A stretch of DNA of 64,000 nucleotides, from positions 1,922,001-1,986,000 of the forward strand of contig CAVNZM010000016.1 in assembly GCA_963693365.1 (NCBI GenBank). Reading direction: 5' to 3'. Of this stretch, positions 56,224 through 64,000 are shown piece by piece; the stretch's first letter is position 1; each line of letters opens with the position of its first letter. Under the pieces are notes generated by a model, which was given only the letters and a program-made list of their open reading frames with translations, was not told the DNA's origin and made no database searches. The translations under genes and the position numbers were made by a program. This DNA is from Amoebidium appalachense (Eukaryota > Ichthyosporea).

Positions 56224-57753
56224 GGTGAAGATTAAATGCACACCGGCGCACAGGGCAAAGGGTTCTATTGTGCACCAGAGTTAACCAAGACGCGAAGAAG
56301 CAGGTTATGGTATTATTGCTTGGTGTCTACGAACCGAGCTTTGAATTAGTCACCAACACTAACGTTTATCTTCTGCAGCATTGGTAGCCGTCCAAGGAGG
56401 CGAAATATTACCTAAAGGCTAACTTTTTAGGAAGATATACCCCTGATCTCCGCGTCTTTTAGTCTAAAAATCTACTGTTTCTTACGATGTTTTTTTTTGC
56501 TGTTTTGCACCCCGTTTTTCGTTTGCGCAGTGTTGCCACTGCAGTGACACAGTGAGCCGCTTCGCGTTGATCTAGATATCCAAATATCTAGATTGTTATA
56601 TTTACGTATAACATTCTCGCAATCCGATCGATCTGTTAACTTCTTACAAATTGCATAAAATCTAAATTGATTTCGACCCTCTTCCAGATGGGCGAATCTG
56701 GAAGGGGGGGGGGGGTCTTCTAGATGACTGGGATGAGACGATTGGTCCTTGGAACTCGCCTAAATATCTCTTATCCAATATAATTGCGATCAACGATCTA
56801 GACAATCCAGTTTCTAAACTGCTCTACACGAATCGAGCAGAATTTTACATAGATATTTAAAGAACGGCATTGGTTTTCTAAACTCGCCAAGTATGTGAAT
56901 GTTTAGATCAACGCGAAGCGACTCAGTTTATGTTACTCCGCCGCGGGATTGGACATACGACATTCTTTTGGAAGCTGGCCAAATAGACTACACATTCAAC
57001 TAATGATGAGAAAAGAAGAAATGGCTACATAGTTGTCTCTTTAATAGGCCTAAAAGCTGTGTCCCAAGTGTTTAATCTATAGTGCTTTATACTATATAGC
57101 TATTTTGTGCTATAGATGTGCCATGAATCAATTTGTATATGGTTTAGAAGAGCAGCCAAGGAAGATCCATTTTACGGGCCAAAAAAGTCAAGTTTACACA
57201 CCTCGAGCGCAGCCAATTAAAACGATAAACCCCTGTAAAACGATTAAAGCAAATCAGAAAACTCCAAAAACCTGCCATTTTTAGGCATAAATAAACCTGG
57301 CATTTAGCCATATTAGGCAGAACCTCACACTGTTTTTCTTTAATACTGCTGTACGTTTTTGGCGGCAACACAGTTGACTGAAAACTTGTGCGGAGTCTCA
57401 GAAGAAGTGATCATTGAGTAGAAATCTTGAAGAATTACACACGCACTGAGTAGAAGCTTGAATAATTACACACACATGCACACGTACACGCGACTTTTTC
57501 GTTATACTACTCTCTCTCAACAGCACGCATTTCTTCACTTATACATCGTATCCAAGGGTTCCTTCCTTTCATCCATGAAATAAACGGCTCAGTTATCGGA
57601 ACAGTGTGCGACCCTATCATCAGAGTGCTCAATGCAGTGTTCAAAAAGGGGGGATTAACAGACACCCTCTGCCTTACCCTGTCGTTCAAGGAGTACATAG
57701 ATTTCATATATTAAAATTAGCAATGTTTAGGGTTTAGGCCGAAACGCTCACAG
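56224..57753. promoter_or_regulatory. Head-to-head intergenic region between kinesin-1 (-) and the UVRAG-like gene (+)
   Basis: The start codons lie 1.53 kb apart on opposite strands, so this region must hold both promoters. It is unusually free of simple repeats compared with the introns. It contains a 373-bp inverted-repeat element (56553-56925), a short G-run at 56704-56714, and AT-rich unique sequence. Open frames around 57466-57711 on both strands lack starts, splice signals and recognisable similarity. Confidence 0.55.
56553..56925. mobile_element. MITE-like element with about 24-bp terminal inverted repeats
   Basis: The left end (56553-56576) reads TGAGCCGCTTCGCGTTGATC followed by TAGA. 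The right end (56902-56925) is its reverse complement except for two bases, so 17 bp (CGCTTCGCGTTGATCTA) match exactly. The interior is AT-rich, non-coding, and has further small palindromes such as ATCTAGAT. No clear target-site duplication is visible. Confidence 0.6.

Positions 57754-64000
<6,247 letters not shown>

Noticed and set aside
57466-57711. Open frames on both strands upstream of the UVRAG-like gene
   Set aside because: No start codon on plus, no splice support, no similarity; likely chance.

Overview
This is a nuclear genome fragment from a eukaryote, most likely a microbial one. Protein-coding genes are cut into many small exons (10 to 982 bp) with GT-AG introns. The introns are packed with poly-G/poly-C runs (up to 77 nt), (CA/GT)n, (GA)n and other simple repeats. 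There are no bacterial operons, rRNA, tRNA or CRISPR arrays. The lineage cannot be fixed from sequence alone. The kinesin-1 tail reads more like fungal/protist kinesin-1 than animal KIF5, and the receptor-kinase architecture is common in several protist groups. Most long open frames in the window are translations of simple repeats and are not genes.

Layout, left to right. (1) 53-7052, minus: a gene encoding an S4 RNA-binding domain, a degenerate RluA-type pseudouridine synthase and a PrmC/HemK glutamine methyltransferase in one reading frame; its 3' end lies off the left edge. (2) 7053-10045: intergenic, with a cluster of imperfect GCAGAAT palindromes. (3) 10046-23422, minus: a 15-exon, 724-codon receptor-like transmembrane protein kinase that has lost key catalytic residues. 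(4) 23423-28087: intergenic, with a TTAA-flanked MITE and a 189-bp perfect-looking tandem duplication. (5) 28088-33284, minus: glycogenin, 6 exons, 360 codons. (6) 33285-38333: AT-richer intergenic stretch with one unassigned open frame. (7) 38334-56223, minus: kinesin-1 heavy chain, 21 exons, about 770 codons; its last exon is uncertain. (8) 56224-57753: head-to-head intergenic region containing a MITE-like element. (9) 57754-64000, plus: a UVRAG/Atg38-like subunit of the class III PI3-kinase complex, running off the right edge.

I rebuilt exon structures by hand. For the receptor kinase, glycogenin and kinesin the exon phases join throughout and the total CDS length is divisible by three. 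The genes do not form a pathway; they are unrelated housekeeping and signalling genes (translation factor methylation, signalling, glycogen priming, vesicle transport, autophagy).

The most unusual aspects are in the intron layer. First, a repeat family is found only in one orientation relative to transcription, usually just downstream of a 5' splice site inside poly-C. Second, small local arrays duplicate exon-intron junctions (four independent cases). Third, splice sites directly abut CA/GT microsatellites. Protein-level oddities are the pseudokinase receptor and the RluA-PrmC fusion with a replaced catalytic aspartate.
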